From positions 1 to 64,000 of the forward strand of contig CAJJPX010000001.1 of the NCBI GenBank assembly GCA_905193755.1: DNA of 64,000 bases, written 5' to 3'. Positions 25,943-35,087 of the stretch are shown piece by piece; within the stretch, counting starts at the first letter, position 1, and each line of letters begins with the position of its first letter. The stretch is from an uncultured Clostridium sp. (lineage in GTDB: Bacteria; Bacillota_I; Bacilli_A; RF39; UBA660). Position numbers and translations under genes: made by a program. Below the pieces are notes generated by a model that was given only the letters and a program-made list of their open reading frames with translations, searched no databases and was not told where the DNA came from.

Positions 25943-26060
25943 AAAAAAGAGACATACCTCCCTAAAGGTATATCTCCGCATCATGCATATTTCTTCTTGT
26001 CTAAGAAACATACATTATCGTCTAAATTGTCATATTAACATGGAAAGTAATTAATACATA
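25943..26060 (-). ncRNA. Candidate independent non-coding RNA
   Basis: A consensus-like promoter (TTGTTG, 17 bases, TATTAT at 26095-26067) is followed after about 115 bases by a strong terminator (GAGATATACC-loop-GGTATGTCTC then TTTTTT, 25976-25943). There is no open frame of note between them. The middle folds as a long hairpin (TTTCTT-AGAC-AAGAA within ATGTAT...ATGCAT). I checked for SRP RNA and other common RNAs and saw no diagnostic motif. It could alternatively be the 3' end of the uppS transcript. Confidence 0.4.
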
Positions 26061-26066
26061 CATGCA

Positions 26067-26095
26067 ATAATAAATTAAATATTATGTTACAACAA
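26067..26095 (-). promoter_or_regulatory. Promoter of the candidate ncRNA downstream of uppS
   Basis: TTGTTG (26095-26090), a 17-base spacer and TATTAT (26072-26067), starting 23 bases after the uppS stop codon. Confidence 0.5.
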
Positions 26096-26117
26096 TATTT
26101 TTTAAAAAATTATAAAA

Positions 26118-26834
26118 TTATTTCTTTCTATCATTAACTGCACCCTTTGAAATATTTCTATTGAAATATGATTCAAGAGCTTTATCAAATTCTTCCTCAG
26201 TAAAGTCTGGAAAACACTTATCAGTAAAATATAACTCAGCATAAGCAATACTATATAACATAAAATTACTTATTCTAAGTTCTCCACTAGTTCTAATCAT
26301 TAAATCCACTGGAGGTAAATCATTATATAAATAACTATAGAAGTTTTCCGGAGTAACATCATCTAAATTAACTTCTCCATCTCTATACATAGTAGCGAGC
26401 TTTTTAGCAGCATCTACTATTTCAAATTGGCCACCATAATTTAAACATACATTAAATATTCCACCAGTACAATTCAAAGTCTCTTTTTCAAGTGTCTTCA
26501 TAACACCATAAACTTCATCACTAAGTGGTTCTTTTCTACCTGAAAAAACTACTCTAATATTATTTTCTAAAAAGAAATGCATATCACTCTTAAAAGCAGA
26601 TACAAATAAATTCATTAAATATCCTACTTCTTCTTGACTTCTTTTAAAGTTTTCAGTTGAAAAAGCAAAAACACTAAGTATCTTAACACCCTTACTTAAT
26701 ATATGAAGAGCAGTCTTCTTAAGAGTTTTATATCCTGCATAATGTCCTTCAGTTCTTTTCTTTCCTTGTCTTGTAGCCCATCTTCCATTTCCATCCATTA
26801 TGATAGCCACATGATTTGGTATATCATTTTTCAT
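26118..26834 (-). CDS. uppS: Undecaprenyl diphosphate synthase
   Basis: 238 residues from the ATG at 26834, with GAGGAAG upstream; a longer frame from a TTG at 26855 would include that site. The cis-prenyltransferase signature HVAIIMDGNGRWATRQGKKR carries the catalytic Asp, with FSTENFKRS, NYGGQFEIVDAAKK and DLMIRTSGELRISNFM following. It builds the C55 lipid carrier for peptidoglycan from IPP and a short allylic starter, presumably supplied by the IspH-prenyl synthase fusion. cdsA and frr do not neighbour it, unlike in Bacillus. Confidence 0.95.
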   Translation of the reverse strand: MKNDIPNHVAIIMDGNGRWATRQGKKRTEGHYAGYKTLKKTALHILSKGVKILSVFAFSTENFKRSQEEVGYLMNLFVSAFKSDMHFFLENNIRVVFSGRKEPLSDEVYGVMKTLEKETLNCTGGIFNVCLNYGGQFEIVDAAKKLATMYRDGEVNLDDVTPENFYSYLYNDLPPVDLMIRTSGELRISNFMLYSIAYAELYFTDKCFPDFTEEEFDKALESYFNRNISKGAVNDRKK

Positions 26835-26931
26835 AAATCTTCCTCTTTCTTGCAACTAACAATTATTATACTAAAAAAACAGTTATTTTCATATATTTTT
26901 AATTCTTTTTACATATTTTAATGACATTTAA

Positions 26932-26961
26932 GTGACAATTTAATACAATTTATAGTATAAT
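26932..26961 (+). promoter_or_regulatory. Promoter of mgtE
   Basis: GTGACA (26932-26937), an 18-base spacer and TATAAT (26956-26961). The leader to the ATG is only about 20 bases. Confidence 0.6.
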
Positions 26962-26988
26962 TAACAAGAAAAAAAGGTGGTGTTTATT

Positions 26989-28323
26989 ATGTTAAAAAAT
27001 ATTGAAAAATTAATTGAAGAAAAAAAGTATGCTGAAATCAAAAAAATATTAAATGAGATGAATGATTACGACATAGCTGAGATATTTGAAGACTTACCGA
27101 CCACCGAACAATTAAAAATATTTAGACTATTAACAAAAGACATAGCTGCAGATGTATTTTCATATATGGAAACAGATACTCAAAGTAAACTAATTACTCT
27201 ACTTAGTGAAAAAGAAGCAGTAGAAATTATAAATGACATGGCAAGTGATGATGCTGCTGACTTAATGGATGAAATACCTGCTAATGTAGTAAGTAGATTA
27301 TTAAATAAAGTAGAACCAGAAGCAAGACGTGATATAAATCAGCTACTAAATTACCCAGATGATTCTGCTGGTAGTATTATGACTACAGAATATATGGATT
27401 TAAAAGAAGAAAATACTATAGAAGAAGCCATTAGAAAAATCAAAAGAGAATACGATGATAAAGAAACAATTGATATATGTTTCGTAACTGATAAATCAAG
27501 AAAGCTAATCGGAACAGTTAAATTAAAAGATCTAGTATTAAATGATGAAGAAAAACTTATTAAAGATATTATGGATGATGACATAATGAGTGTTAATACT
27601 CTAACGGATCAAGAAGAAGTTGCATCTATCATACAAGATTACGATCTTACTTCTATTCCAGTAGTAGACACTGAAAATAAATTAGTTGGAATTATTACAA
27701 TTGATGATGTTATCGATATTATTGAAGCAGAAGCTACTGAAGATATTGAAAAGATGGCTGCAATTACTCCAACTGAAAAACCATATTTAAAACTAAATGT
27801 ACTAGAACTTTATAAAAGTAGAATTCCATGGCTATTACTTCTTATGATATCAGCAACATTCACAGGTAAAATAATCCAACACTATGAAGCAGCACTAGCC
27901 TCATACGTAGTTTTAACTTCATTTATACCAATGCTAATGGATACAGGTGGAAACGCCGGAGGGCAATCATCAGTTACAATAATTCGTGGTCTTTCACTAA
28001 ATGATATAGAATATAAAGATACACTAAAAGTTATATGGAAAGAAATAAGAGTTGCAGTACTCGCCGGTCTAACACTAGCTATAGCAAACTTCGCAAAACT
28101 ACTTCTTATAGATAAAGTAACAACAAGCGTAGCCTTAGTAGTATGCTTAACGCTTATAGTAACAGTAATAATTGCAAAAATAATAGGTTGTTCTCTTCCA
28201 ATATTAGCTAAAAAAATAGGATTTGACCCAGCTGTAATGGCAAGCCCATTCATAACTACTATAGTAGATGCTATTTCTCTTATTGTTTATTTTCAAATAG
28301 CAACACATCTTTTAGGACTATAA
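26989..28323 (+). CDS. mgtE: Magnesium transporter MgtE
   Basis: 444 residues from the ATG at 26989, which has AAAGGTGG at proper distance. The domain order is standard: an N-terminal MgtE domain of helical repeats (YDIAEIFEDLPTTEQLKIF), two CBS domains at about 135-255 (IMDDDIMSVNTLTDQEEVAS) that sense Mg, and a five-helix pore domain with MLMDTGGNAGGQSSVT and GFDPAVMASPFITT. The leader is too short for an M-box riboswitch, so control is presumably through the CBS domains. Confidence 0.95.
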   Translation: MLKNIEKLIEEKKYAEIKKILNEMNDYDIAEIFEDLPTTEQLKIFRLLTKDIAADVFSYMETDTQSKLITLLSEKEAVEIINDMASDDAADLMDEIPANVVSRLLNKVEPEARRDINQLLNYPDDSAGSIMTTEYMDLKEENTIEEAIRKIKREYDDKETIDICFVTDKSRKLIGTVKLKDLVLNDEEKLIKDIMDDDIMSVNTLTDQEEVASIIQDYDLTSIPVVDTENKLVGIITIDDVIDIIEAEATEDIEKMAAITPTEKPYLKLNVLELYKSRIPWLLLLMISATFTGKIIQHYEAALASYVVLTSFIPMLMDTGGNAGGQSSVTIIRGLSLNDIEYKDTLKVIWKEIRVAVLAGLTLAIANFAKLLLIDKVTTSVALVVCLTLIVTVIIAKIIGCSLPILAKKIGFDPAVMASPFITTIVDAISLIVYFQIATHLLGL

Positions 28324-28324
28324 G

Positions 28325-28354
28325 AAAACACTTTCAACTATTGAAAGTGTTTTT
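28325..28354. terminator. Terminator after mgtE
   Basis: AAACACTTTC-AACTATT-GAAAGTGTTTTT. It can also serve the convergent coiled-coil gene. Confidence 0.85.
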
Positions 28355-28355
28355 A

Positions 28356-29348
28356 TTATGCAGTTAAAGTCTTACCAACAGTTCTATAGAATTGTTCTCC
28401 TAACTTACATCTACCTTCTTTTACTCTTAAACGATTAATTGACTTCTCTTGAAGCTTAATAACTCCTAAAGCAGTAGACATTCTAACAATATCAACATTA
28501 TTTTTAAATCTCTTAAGTGCCCCAACTAAATTTCTTTCATTTCTTTTACTAGTCAAAATTTCATTTTTAGTTGTTAATATGTCAGCATTATAATTAAGTT
28601 TATCTTGTTCTAAGCCCATTCTCATATCAGTATAAGCTTCATATCTTCTTACATCGGCATCAAATCTACTCCACTCACGTTCTTTTCTCTTTTTATATTT
28701 TTCACTACCTCTATTAACAATCTTCTTTTGAGTAGTTTGTAATTTACCTTTCTTACTTTGAAGTCTTGAAATTTTAGAAGCAACTCTATTTATTCTTTTT
28801 TCATTTATTTTATTTTTAAATTTAGTTTTATAATCTTTTCTACGTAACTCATCTAACTTTTGATATTTACTTGCTAACTTATCATCAACCTTTTGAATTC
28901 TCTTGCCATCAATACCCATAATTATAGAATCTACAGGATTTAATACATTTTGATCGAAACCTATACTTTTATCATCTATAGTTATATTAGTTAAAACATT
29001 ATCATAACCCTCTTTTGCCTTCTCTAATTGTGATATTAATTCATCGATCTCAGTCTTAGAACCACTCAAGTAATCAACATTTTCCATTCTCTTGGACAAA
29101 TCTTTATATCTCTTTATCAAACTCTCATATTTATCAGTTAAAGTTTTATGTGCACTTTTAACTTCATTCACAACATAAGTTTTATGAACATATGTACTAT
29201 ATTGTAACTTTTTTAATTCTTCATCAGATAAATTATAATTTTCATCCTTAGCAGGTATTCCTAATCTTTGACAAGCTTCAATTAAATCGTCAATACTAAT
29301 ACTATAAAATTTTTTCTTATCACCTTCAATTGATTCTTTTATAGTCAT
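28356..29348 (-). CDS. Coiled-coil protein of unknown function
   Basis: 330 residues, almost wholly helical and very rich in Lys, Arg and Glu, with no membrane segment. The N-terminal 50 residues (SISIDDLIEACQRLGIPAKD) look like a small folded domain; residues about 60-130 and 160-290 are coiled coil (KYESLIKRYKDLSKRMENVD, RINRVASKISRLQSKKGKLQ). It ends YRTVGKTLTA. It follows a DUF1292-like gene by two bases. I do not recognise a family; a structural or scaffold role is a guess. Confidence 0.6.
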   Translation of the reverse strand: MTIKESIEGDKKKFYSISIDDLIEACQRLGIPAKDENYNLSDEELKKLQYSTYVHKTYVVNEVKSAHKTLTDKYESLIKRYKDLSKRMENVDYLSGSKTEIDELISQLEKAKEGYDNVLTNITIDDKSIGFDQNVLNPVDSIIMGIDGKRIQKVDDKLASKYQKLDELRRKDYKTKFKNKINEKRINRVASKISRLQSKKGKLQTTQKKIVNRGSEKYKKRKEREWSRFDADVRRYEAYTDMRMGLEQDKLNYNADILTTKNEILTSKRNERNLVGALKRFKNNVDIVRMSTALGVIKLQEKSINRLRVKEGRCKLGEQFYRTVGKTLTA

Positions 29349-29350
29349 AA

Positions 29351-29620
29351 TTATTCACCTGACTCACTAATTTCACTAACTACTCTATCAATCTCATTAT
29401 TTATATAATCAAGTTCATTTTGAGCAGTAATAGTGTCTAAAGAATAAGTAGTTTCTGTTTCATTTAATATAGACGCAAAAATAGTATCATCTTGATCATT
29501 AACAGTATAAATAACATATGTTTTATTAAATTCAAGAGAATCTACTATATCAAGTACATTAACTACTACTTCAGTACCATCTTCAATAGTTACCTTTAAT
29601 TTATTACTAGCTTCTTCCAT
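29351..29620 (-). CDS. DUF1292-like protein, second copy
   Basis: 89 acidic residues with the pattern of the YrzB-type protein at 21575-21841: VTIEDGTEVVVNVLDIVDSL, TYVIYTVNDQDDTIFASIL, and an N-to-C run ending YINNEIDRVVSEI. It is not in the usual yrrK-mltG setting but is coupled to a coiled-coil gene, so this paralogue may have been recruited to a different partner. Family call is by pattern only. Confidence 0.65.
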   Translation of the reverse strand: MEEASNKLKVTIEDGTEVVVNVLDIVDSLEFNKTYVIYTVNDQDDTIFASILNETETTYSLDTITAQNELDYINNEIDRVVSEISESGE

Positions 29621-29680
29621 AATTGCCTCCTAGTATATATAAATTCTATCATATTTTTTTTATTCATACAATAAAAAAGA

Positions 29681-30571
29681 CTACAATTTCTTTTTAAGAG
29701 TTATTGTAGCCATATCCCTTGAGGATACTTTATCCAGAATACCAAATACTGGACTAGTATGAGAAAATTTTCTATATCCTCTATTAACGATCATCTTAGC
29801 ATTTAATACATCAAATTCTCCTCTACATTTATTAGTTTTACTAACTTTATAATATAAAAAATTCTTACCATCACTTACATCTATTCCAGTATCATTAAGA
29901 CTACTTTGTACTATTTTAGGCATATACCCATCATGCTTATGTCCACATACTATTAAATCAAGTTCCTTAAGTCTATCCCTTAAAAAAGATAAAACTTCTT
30001 TCTTACTAATAGTATCTGGTGAATGAGTAAGTAAAATATTAAATTGTTTATCAGTAAATTCAAGTAAACTTTTCATATAATCTTCTATAAAATATTGTTC
30101 CCACATACTTTCTTTAGATTTATAATATGCTCCACTTCTAGGACAAAATCCACCAATTCTAATATTTCCTATATCTATATATTCATTTCCAACTCTTCTA
30201 TCTAATATATGAACTCCAGTAGTCATATTAAGACTTTTTAAATACTTAATAGAATCTAATACACTATGTTTCTTACCACTCTTTAATTCATGATTACCCA
30301 AACATATAAAAGTCTCAGCTATATTATCAAGATTATCAAATAAATATCTAAGCATTATATCATTCGTTGGAACATAAAAATCATCAGCAGTATATGTTAA
30401 ATCACCAGATACTAATATAAAATCTGGCTTTTGTTTATCAACTTCTTCAATAAGTTTATCCCATAGTTCAAATGATGCCCACTTATTATTATGAATATCA
30501 GCTAAAGAACATATAGTATAATCTCTATCTAATTTATCACTACTAATTGTAAACTTTTCATTATGTATCAT
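29681..30571 (-). CDS. Calcineurin-like metallophosphoesterase
   Basis: 296 residues from the ATG at 30571, which has GAGGG upstream; an upstream in-frame extension would span that site. All five metallophosphatase motifs are present: SLADIHNN (DXH), LVSGDLTY (GDX), CLGNHELKSG (GNHE), LLTHSP and VCGHKHDGY (GHXH). It is a cytoplasmic form without signal peptide or membrane segment. The family covers nucleases, cyclic nucleotide and UDP-sugar hydrolases, so the substrate is open. Single-gene unit. Confidence 0.88.
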   Translation of the reverse strand: MIHNEKFTISSDKLDRDYTICSLADIHNNKWASFELWDKLIEEVDKQKPDFILVSGDLTYTADDFYVPTNDIMLRYLFDNLDNIAETFICLGNHELKSGKKHSVLDSIKYLKSLNMTTGVHILDRRVGNEYIDIGNIRIGGFCPRSGAYYKSKESMWEQYFIEDYMKSLLEFTDKQFNILLTHSPDTISKKEVLSFLRDRLKELDLIVCGHKHDGYMPKIVQSSLNDTGIDVSDGKNFLYYKVSKTNKCRGEFDVLNAKMIVNRGYRKFSHTSPVFGILDKVSSRDMATITLKKKL

Positions 30572-30632
30572 AGTTCCCTCTAAATAGAAAAATATTATAT
30601 CACAAAAACATTTCAAATACACTAATCATATG

Positions 30633-30656
30633 AAAAAAGTACTATTTCTAGTACTA
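30633..30656 (-). terminator. Terminator of the SpoIVB-like gene
   Basis: AGTACTA-GAAA-TAGTACT is followed by TTTTTTC on the minus strand. The stop codon lies in the stem. Confidence 0.75.
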
Positions 30657-31631
30657 ACTTTCCCCTTCTTCAAGCATTGTTATTATTGATATTCCATATC
30701 CTAGTGTTACATTATCTACAAGTACATTCGTAACAGCACCTATTATTTTATTATTTTGTATTATAGGTGAACCACTCATTCCTTGCACTATACCACCTGT
30801 TTTAGTAACAAGAGTTTTATCAGTTATTTCAAAACTAAAGGCTTTTTGAGTATCTCTTTTATTAAAATATTTATCTATTACTTCTATATCATATTTTTCA
30901 ATCTTATTATCTTTAGTAACAGTAAGTATATAAGCACCACCCTTTTCTATATCTGAAAATGTAGCTATCTCAAGAGTATCTTTGCTAGGAAGATTAGAAT
31001 TATATATTCCGTATATTCCCTTATTAGTATTTTTTTCTATAGTACCAAGTATCTTATCAAAAATTATTTTAGCATTCTTACTGCCTACTTTACCATTTCT
31101 ACTTTTGTCTATACTAGTAACTTTACTATAAAGAATATTTCCATTCCTAACATCTATTCTGTTACCTGTTTCACTCATAGTTATTTCATGACCTAAAGCT
31201 CCATATATTTTAGTTACTGGATCTATATAACTAAGAGTTCCAAGTCCAACTAAAGAATCTTTTACATAAAGTCCAGTTTTATATACCCCATCATCTACTT
31301 TTAGATTCAAAGTACTATTTATCTTTCTATTGTTTCTCTCTATTTCAACACTTACTTTCATATTACTTAAGTCACTATTATCTACTTCATTAGAAAGTTC
31401 TTCTATAGTATTTACTTTTTTACCATTAACACTTATTATTTTATCTCCTATTTTAAAGTTATTTTTAGCTATATAGTCACCCTTTACTTTATAGAAACCT
31501 ACTACTACTAGTCCATCAGTATTTATCTTAATTCCAATACTTTCTCCACCTGGAATAATATATTTAGAATAAGCAAATACGCCTAAAGGAAATAAAAAAA
31601 TAATAAATAACGTGAACATAAACTTCTTCAT
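30654..31631 (-). CDS. SpoIVB-like S55 serine protease with PDZ domain
   Basis: 325 residues. A signal anchor (FMFTLFIIFLFPLGVFA) leads to a PDZ domain (IGDKIISVNGKKVNTIEELS). The S55 protease domain has His148 in YGALGHEI and Ser286 in VQGMSGSPII, with a conserved Asp in FEITDKTLV. SpoIVB in Bacillus is the forespore signal that triggers sigma-K processing and is about 425 residues; this form is shorter at the N-terminus. No other sporulation gene is in the window, so it may act in another envelope-signalling step. Confidence 0.85.
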   Translation of the reverse strand: MKKFMFTLFIIFLFPLGVFAYSKYIIPGGESIGIKINTDGLVVVGFYKVKGDYIAKNNFKIGDKIISVNGKKVNTIEELSNEVDNSDLSNMKVSVEIERNNRKINSTLNLKVDDGVYKTGLYVKDSLVGLGTLSYIDPVTKIYGALGHEITMSETGNRIDVRNGNILYSKVTSIDKSRNGKVGSKNAKIIFDKILGTIEKNTNKGIYGIYNSNLPSKDTLEIATFSDIEKGGAYILTVTKDNKIEKYDIEVIDKYFNKRDTQKAFSFEITDKTLVTKTGGIVQGMSGSPIIQNNKIIGAVTNVLVDNVTLGYGISIITMLEEGES

Positions 31632-31703
31632 GATTTCACCTCTTTATTATTATTTGCTTTTATATTTTTATTATATAACCACTTATTTCTATGGAAATAA
31701 TTA

Positions 31704-31925
31704 CTAATTTTCTTCTACTTCAAACTTACTTTCAGTACCATTCTCATTAACTAATTTATTAATAGTTTCAGTAGCATTACTAAGTTTAGTCTCACAAAAT
31801 TCTATTAATTTCATAGCTTCAGTATACTTAGTAATTGATTTATCTAAATCAAGTTCACCACTTTCAAGTTCATTAACAATTTTTTCTAGTTCTTTTATTG
31901 ATTGTTCAAATGTCTTTTCTTTCAT
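31704..31925 (-). CDS. xseB: Exodeoxyribonuclease VII small subunit
   Basis: 73 residues, the typical size. The helical hairpin TFEQSIKELEKIVNELESGE-LDLDKSITKYTEAMKLI is the XseB signature. It binds the long helical part of XseA to form the nuclease, which digests single-stranded DNA. Its ATG overlaps the TGA stop of xseA (ATGA), so the pair is translationally coupled. Confidence 0.93.
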   Translation of the reverse strand: MKEKTFEQSIKELEKIVNELESGELDLDKSITKYTEAMKLIEFCETKLSNATETINKLVNENGTESKFEVEEN

Positions 31926-33250
31926 TTATTTACTCCTTTAACTGTTACATCTATATTACCATCACTAATTATTAAATTTAATTCGTCACTAACACTAATA
32001 TCTTTAGTATTTTTAACTATCTTACCATCTTTATATATTATTGAGTATCCTTTATCAAGTACATTTTTAGGATTTAATAGTTCAAGTTTTATTTTTAATG
32101 TGTCTAATCTCTTAGTATTATTTTCAATAACTCTTTTAATACTAGAGCTAACATCTTCACTAAGATTTTCTAACTTTTCAATTTTATTTTCGTATAATAC
32201 TTTAGGATTATTAAGTATATAATTACTCTTATATTTATCAATTAATTTAAGACTATTATCTAGTTTTATCTTAATACTACTATTAAGTCTATCATATAAC
32301 ATATCTAACTTTTGTTCTTTTATATCATATAGTCTCATTGGATTATTAAGTATATAGTTACTTTTAAATTTCTTAATTAACTCATTATATGAATATAATC
32401 TATTTTGTATAGCATTATTTACTCTCTCACGAGTACTTTTCAAATACTTAATTATATCTTCTTTATCACTAGTTGCCATTATAGCAGCACCAGTTGGTGT
32501 CGGAGCTCTTAAGTCAGCTACAAAGTCACTTATTGTAAAATCTATTTCATGACCTACACCACTTATTATAGGTATCTGAGATTTGTATATTGCTCTTGCT
32601 ACTATTTCTTCATTAAAAGCCCATAAATCTTCTATAGAGCCACCACCACGACCAAGTATAATTGTATCTAATGGATAAGTATTCGCAAGTTCTATCATAC
32701 GTACTATATTTTTACCAGCATTATCTCCTTGTACAAGTGTTGGAAACACATATATTTCTACCAAAGGATAACGCTTATTAATAGTAGATATTATATCACG
32801 AATAGCAGCACCAGTAGGCGCAGTAATAACACCAATCTTACGAGGTAATCTATTTATCTTCTTTTTATGTTCTGGACTAAATAAACCTTCACTTGATAAC
32901 TTCTTCTTTAACTCTTCAAATAGTTGATACAAATTACCAAGACCATCCTCATTCATCTCATCTACATATATTTGATAACTACCAGTAGCTTCATATACAC
33001 TAACTTTACCATGTACTAAAACAGAATCTCCATCCTTAGGAGTAAAATTCAAATATCTATTATAGTTAAACATAACAGCATTTATCTTACTATTCTCATC
33101 CTTAAGTGAAAAATACAAATGTCCTCTACTATGAAACTTAATATTGCTTATTTCACCCTTAATATACACACTACGAAGACTTTCATTATTATCAATCGTA
33201 AACTTAATAATTCTATTAATATCACTAATAGAAATATATTCTTTATTCAT
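31922..33250 (-). CDS. xseA: Exodeoxyribonuclease VII large subunit
   Basis: 442 residues. An N-terminal OB-fold (VYIKGEISNIKFHSRGHLYF) is followed by the nuclease domain, with GVITAPTGAAIRDIISTINK, ILGRGGGSIEDLWAFNEE and SGVGHEIDFTISDFVADLRA, and then a long coiled coil that recruits XseB. It overlaps nusB by eight bases and ends in TGA, one of the cases showing that TGA is a stop here. Part of the conserved nusB-xseA-xseB operon. Confidence 0.95.
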   Translation of the reverse strand: MNKEYISISDINRIIKFTIDNNESLRSVYIKGEISNIKFHSRGHLYFSLKDENSKINAVMFNYNRYLNFTPKDGDSVLVHGKVSVYEATGSYQIYVDEMNEDGLGNLYQLFEELKKKLSSEGLFSPEHKKKINRLPRKIGVITAPTGAAIRDIISTINKRYPLVEIYVFPTLVQGDNAGKNIVRMIELANTYPLDTIILGRGGGSIEDLWAFNEEIVARAIYKSQIPIISGVGHEIDFTISDFVADLRAPTPTGAAIMATSDKEDIIKYLKSTRERVNNAIQNRLYSYNELIKKFKSNYILNNPMRLYDIKEQKLDMLYDRLNSSIKIKLDNSLKLIDKYKSNYILNNPKVLYENKIEKLENLSEDVSSSIKRVIENNTKRLDTLKIKLELLNPKNVLDKGYSIIYKDGKIVKNTKDISVSDELNLIISDGNIDVTVKGVNK

Positions 33251-33653
33251 TTATTTCCTCATTATCACGAATCTTATCTAAAACAGCATTTATTAATTTA
33301 ACTACTTTATCATCACTATACTTTTTAGCAAGTTCAACAGCTTCATTAATAACAACTACTTTAGGTGTATCATAATACATCATCTCATATGTACTTAGTC
33401 TTAATATAGCTCTATCTGTTTTACCAAGTCTATCTAAATCCCAATTCTCTAAATATTTAGTAATTGTCTCATCTATCTTATCTTGATTTTCTAAAACACC
33501 ATTCACTATATCTTTAACATATTTGTTATCCATCTCTAAATTTTCATGAAATACATCTTCTAAATTATATTCAATCTTTTCTTTTCTATAAAAATCTATT
33601 TGATATAAGATAACCATTATCTTCTCTCTAGCTTCAGTTCTTGTTAATTTCAT
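33243..33653 (-). CDS. nusB: Transcription antitermination factor NusB
   Basis: 136 residues from the ATG at 33653 with GGAGG seven bases upstream; a TTG 12 bases earlier falls in that site. TRTEAREKIMVILYQIDFYR, LDRLGKTDRAILRLSTYEMM and VVINEAVELAKKYSDDKVVK are the usual NusB blocks. With NusE it binds boxA of rRNA leaders to prevent premature termination. It heads the operon with xseA and xseB. Confidence 0.95.
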   Translation of the reverse strand: MKLTRTEAREKIMVILYQIDFYRKEKIEYNLEDVFHENLEMDNKYVKDIVNGVLENQDKIDETITKYLENWDLDRLGKTDRAILRLSTYEMMYYDTPKVVVINEAVELAKKYSDDKVVKLINAVLDKIRDNEEINE

Positions 33654-33696
33654 ACATTCCTCCAAAAAATCTATAAAGATTATACCATTATTTCAA

Positions 33697-33728
33697 ATAA
33701 AAAGATATTATTTTTTAATATCTTTTCT
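33697..33728 (-). terminator. Terminator upstream of nusB
   Basis: AAAAGATATT and AATATCTTTT form a stem followed by TTTATTT on the minus strand, closing the SipW-type gene that ends at 33772. Confidence 0.65.
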
Positions 33729-33771
33729 AACTCTTTTATATTTTATAAGTGGTTTTATATAAATTGTAGTT

Positions 33772-35007
33772 CTAACCTACTCTAAATGCAGGTGAAACAC
33801 CATAATGATTAGGAGAATAGTCATCATGGACAGTACCAATATAAGATACACATAAGAAGCGATCGTTTCTATCAGAACGAGCGGAACGTAACCACCAACC
33901 TTTTGCAGAATTCTCATATTTTTTAATTCTTCCAGAATAACCACTATTAGCTACATCTTCACTAACATAATGATCTAATGTCCTTGTTAAATCATTTATT
34001 GTATCAAATGTACTAGAAAAATCACTATATATTTCTTTAGGAGCCAATAAATATAATTTATCAGTTGATGTAAAAACAGACGAATCATGGCTTCCATATC
34101 CACTTATAACTATTGTATCTAATATAATATCTTTTAAATCATTTGGAAGTTTGTTATATATATCAGTATTAACATAATTACGTATATCTGATGCTGGCCA
34201 ACCCCCATCATTAAATGCTACCATAGTTGTAGTATTCATAGCATATAATGAAATTATACTCTCAAATTCAAGTACAAAACCACAAGCAGTTTGTGAGAAA
34301 CCTTCAGTGGAACATTCATCTGGTGTTGAAGTATTTGAAATTCTAACTTTGTGTATTCCCAAATCTCCCAAATCTACTTCTTTAGTATCACCCAAGTTAT
34401 AAATAGAAATATTTCCATTTCTCACATTAGTAGCTATTGTTTTCCAACTATCTTTTTCAAATTGAGTTAACTTTACTTCATTAACACCTAAAACACCACT
34501 AAATTTTTTACCTTGATTATAATTTTGATCAGCACTTATTTCTTTAAAAGTTATAGTCAAATCATACTTATGAATTATATTTGGTTCAACTATAGTTTTA
34601 CCTTTAATTATACTAGATGAAATAATAGTACCTGTTATTCCTTCACAAGTTCCATCCTCTACTTCGGTAGTACCATTTATTCTAGTACAAGTTCCTTCAA
34701 TTAACATTTCATCATTTTCTATTTCATTAGTTAGCTCTTGCCAAACTAAATTGTATACTGCATCTAAAGTTCCAGTATTAGCAACATAAACTGTCTTTGT
34801 AATAGTATCTCCTGGTTTTATATTTTGCATTACGATTTCTGCTCCATCTACATAGCGAAGACTTAAAGTACCAGTTTCAACTACTTGATCCTTTACATCT
34901 TTATTAGCAATAGTATTACTAAAATATGCATAACTAAATCCAACAGTTGCTAAAAACAAAAATACTATTCCTATCCCAAATAACATCTTTTTATCATTAT
35001 TCTTCAT
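33772..35007 (-). CDS. SipW-type secreted protein with C-terminal WWLRSA/AFRVG module
   Basis: 411 residues. The N-terminus is a SipW-dependent type signal (LFLATVGFSYAYFSNTIANK). The TasA/camelysin-like beta domain follows to about residue 175 (VVETGTLSLRYVDG, PGDTITKTVYVANTGTLDAV, WQELTNEIENDEMLIEGTC, HKYDLTITFKE). Then comes a module seen in many gut-bacterial surface proteins (GDTKEVDLGDLGIHKVRISN, GGWPASDIRNYVNTDIYNKL, GWWLRSARSDRN, ending HYGVSPAFRVG). TasA-type proteins form extracellular fibres; here only export is well supported. This is the intact reference copy of five related genes in the window. Confidence 0.8.
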   Translation of the reverse strand: MKNNDKKMLFGIGIVFLFLATVGFSYAYFSNTIANKDVKDQVVETGTLSLRYVDGAEIVMQNIKPGDTITKTVYVANTGTLDAVYNLVWQELTNEIENDEMLIEGTCTRINGTTEVEDGTCEGITGTIISSSIIKGKTIVEPNIIHKYDLTITFKEISADQNYNQGKKFSGVLGVNEVKLTQFEKDSWKTIATNVRNGNISIYNLGDTKEVDLGDLGIHKVRISNTSTPDECSTEGFSQTACGFVLEFESIISLYAMNTTTMVAFNDGGWPASDIRNYVNTDIYNKLPNDLKDIILDTIVISGYGSHDSSVFTSTDKLYLLAPKEIYSDFSSTFDTINDLTRTLDHYVSEDVANSGYSGRIKKYENSAKGWWLRSARSDRNDRFLCVSYIGTVHDDYSPNHYGVSPAFRVG

Positions 35008-35058
35008 ACTCTACACTCCTACTATAAAAAGTATAACACTTCATATTTTTTAATACAA

Positions 35059-35087
35059 TTAAAAATTCACTATTACTAGTGAATTAA
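35059..35087 (-). terminator. Terminator of the gene ending at 35084
   Basis: AATTCACTA-GTAA-TAGTGAATT is followed by TTTAATT on the minus strand. Confidence 0.7.

Noticed and set aside
25943..26060. Identity as SRP RNA, 6S RNA or tmRNA
   Set aside because: No SRP tetraloop region, no tRNA-like ends and no long bulged duplex of 6S type; it is kept only as an unassigned candidate ncRNA.
26938..26988. M-box magnesium riboswitch before mgtE
   Set aside because: The promoter lies so close to the gene that the leader has only about 20 bases, too short for an M-box.
27882..28253. 123-codon minus-strand frame within mgtE
   Set aside because: Shadow of the membrane domain of mgtE; it has no start signal.
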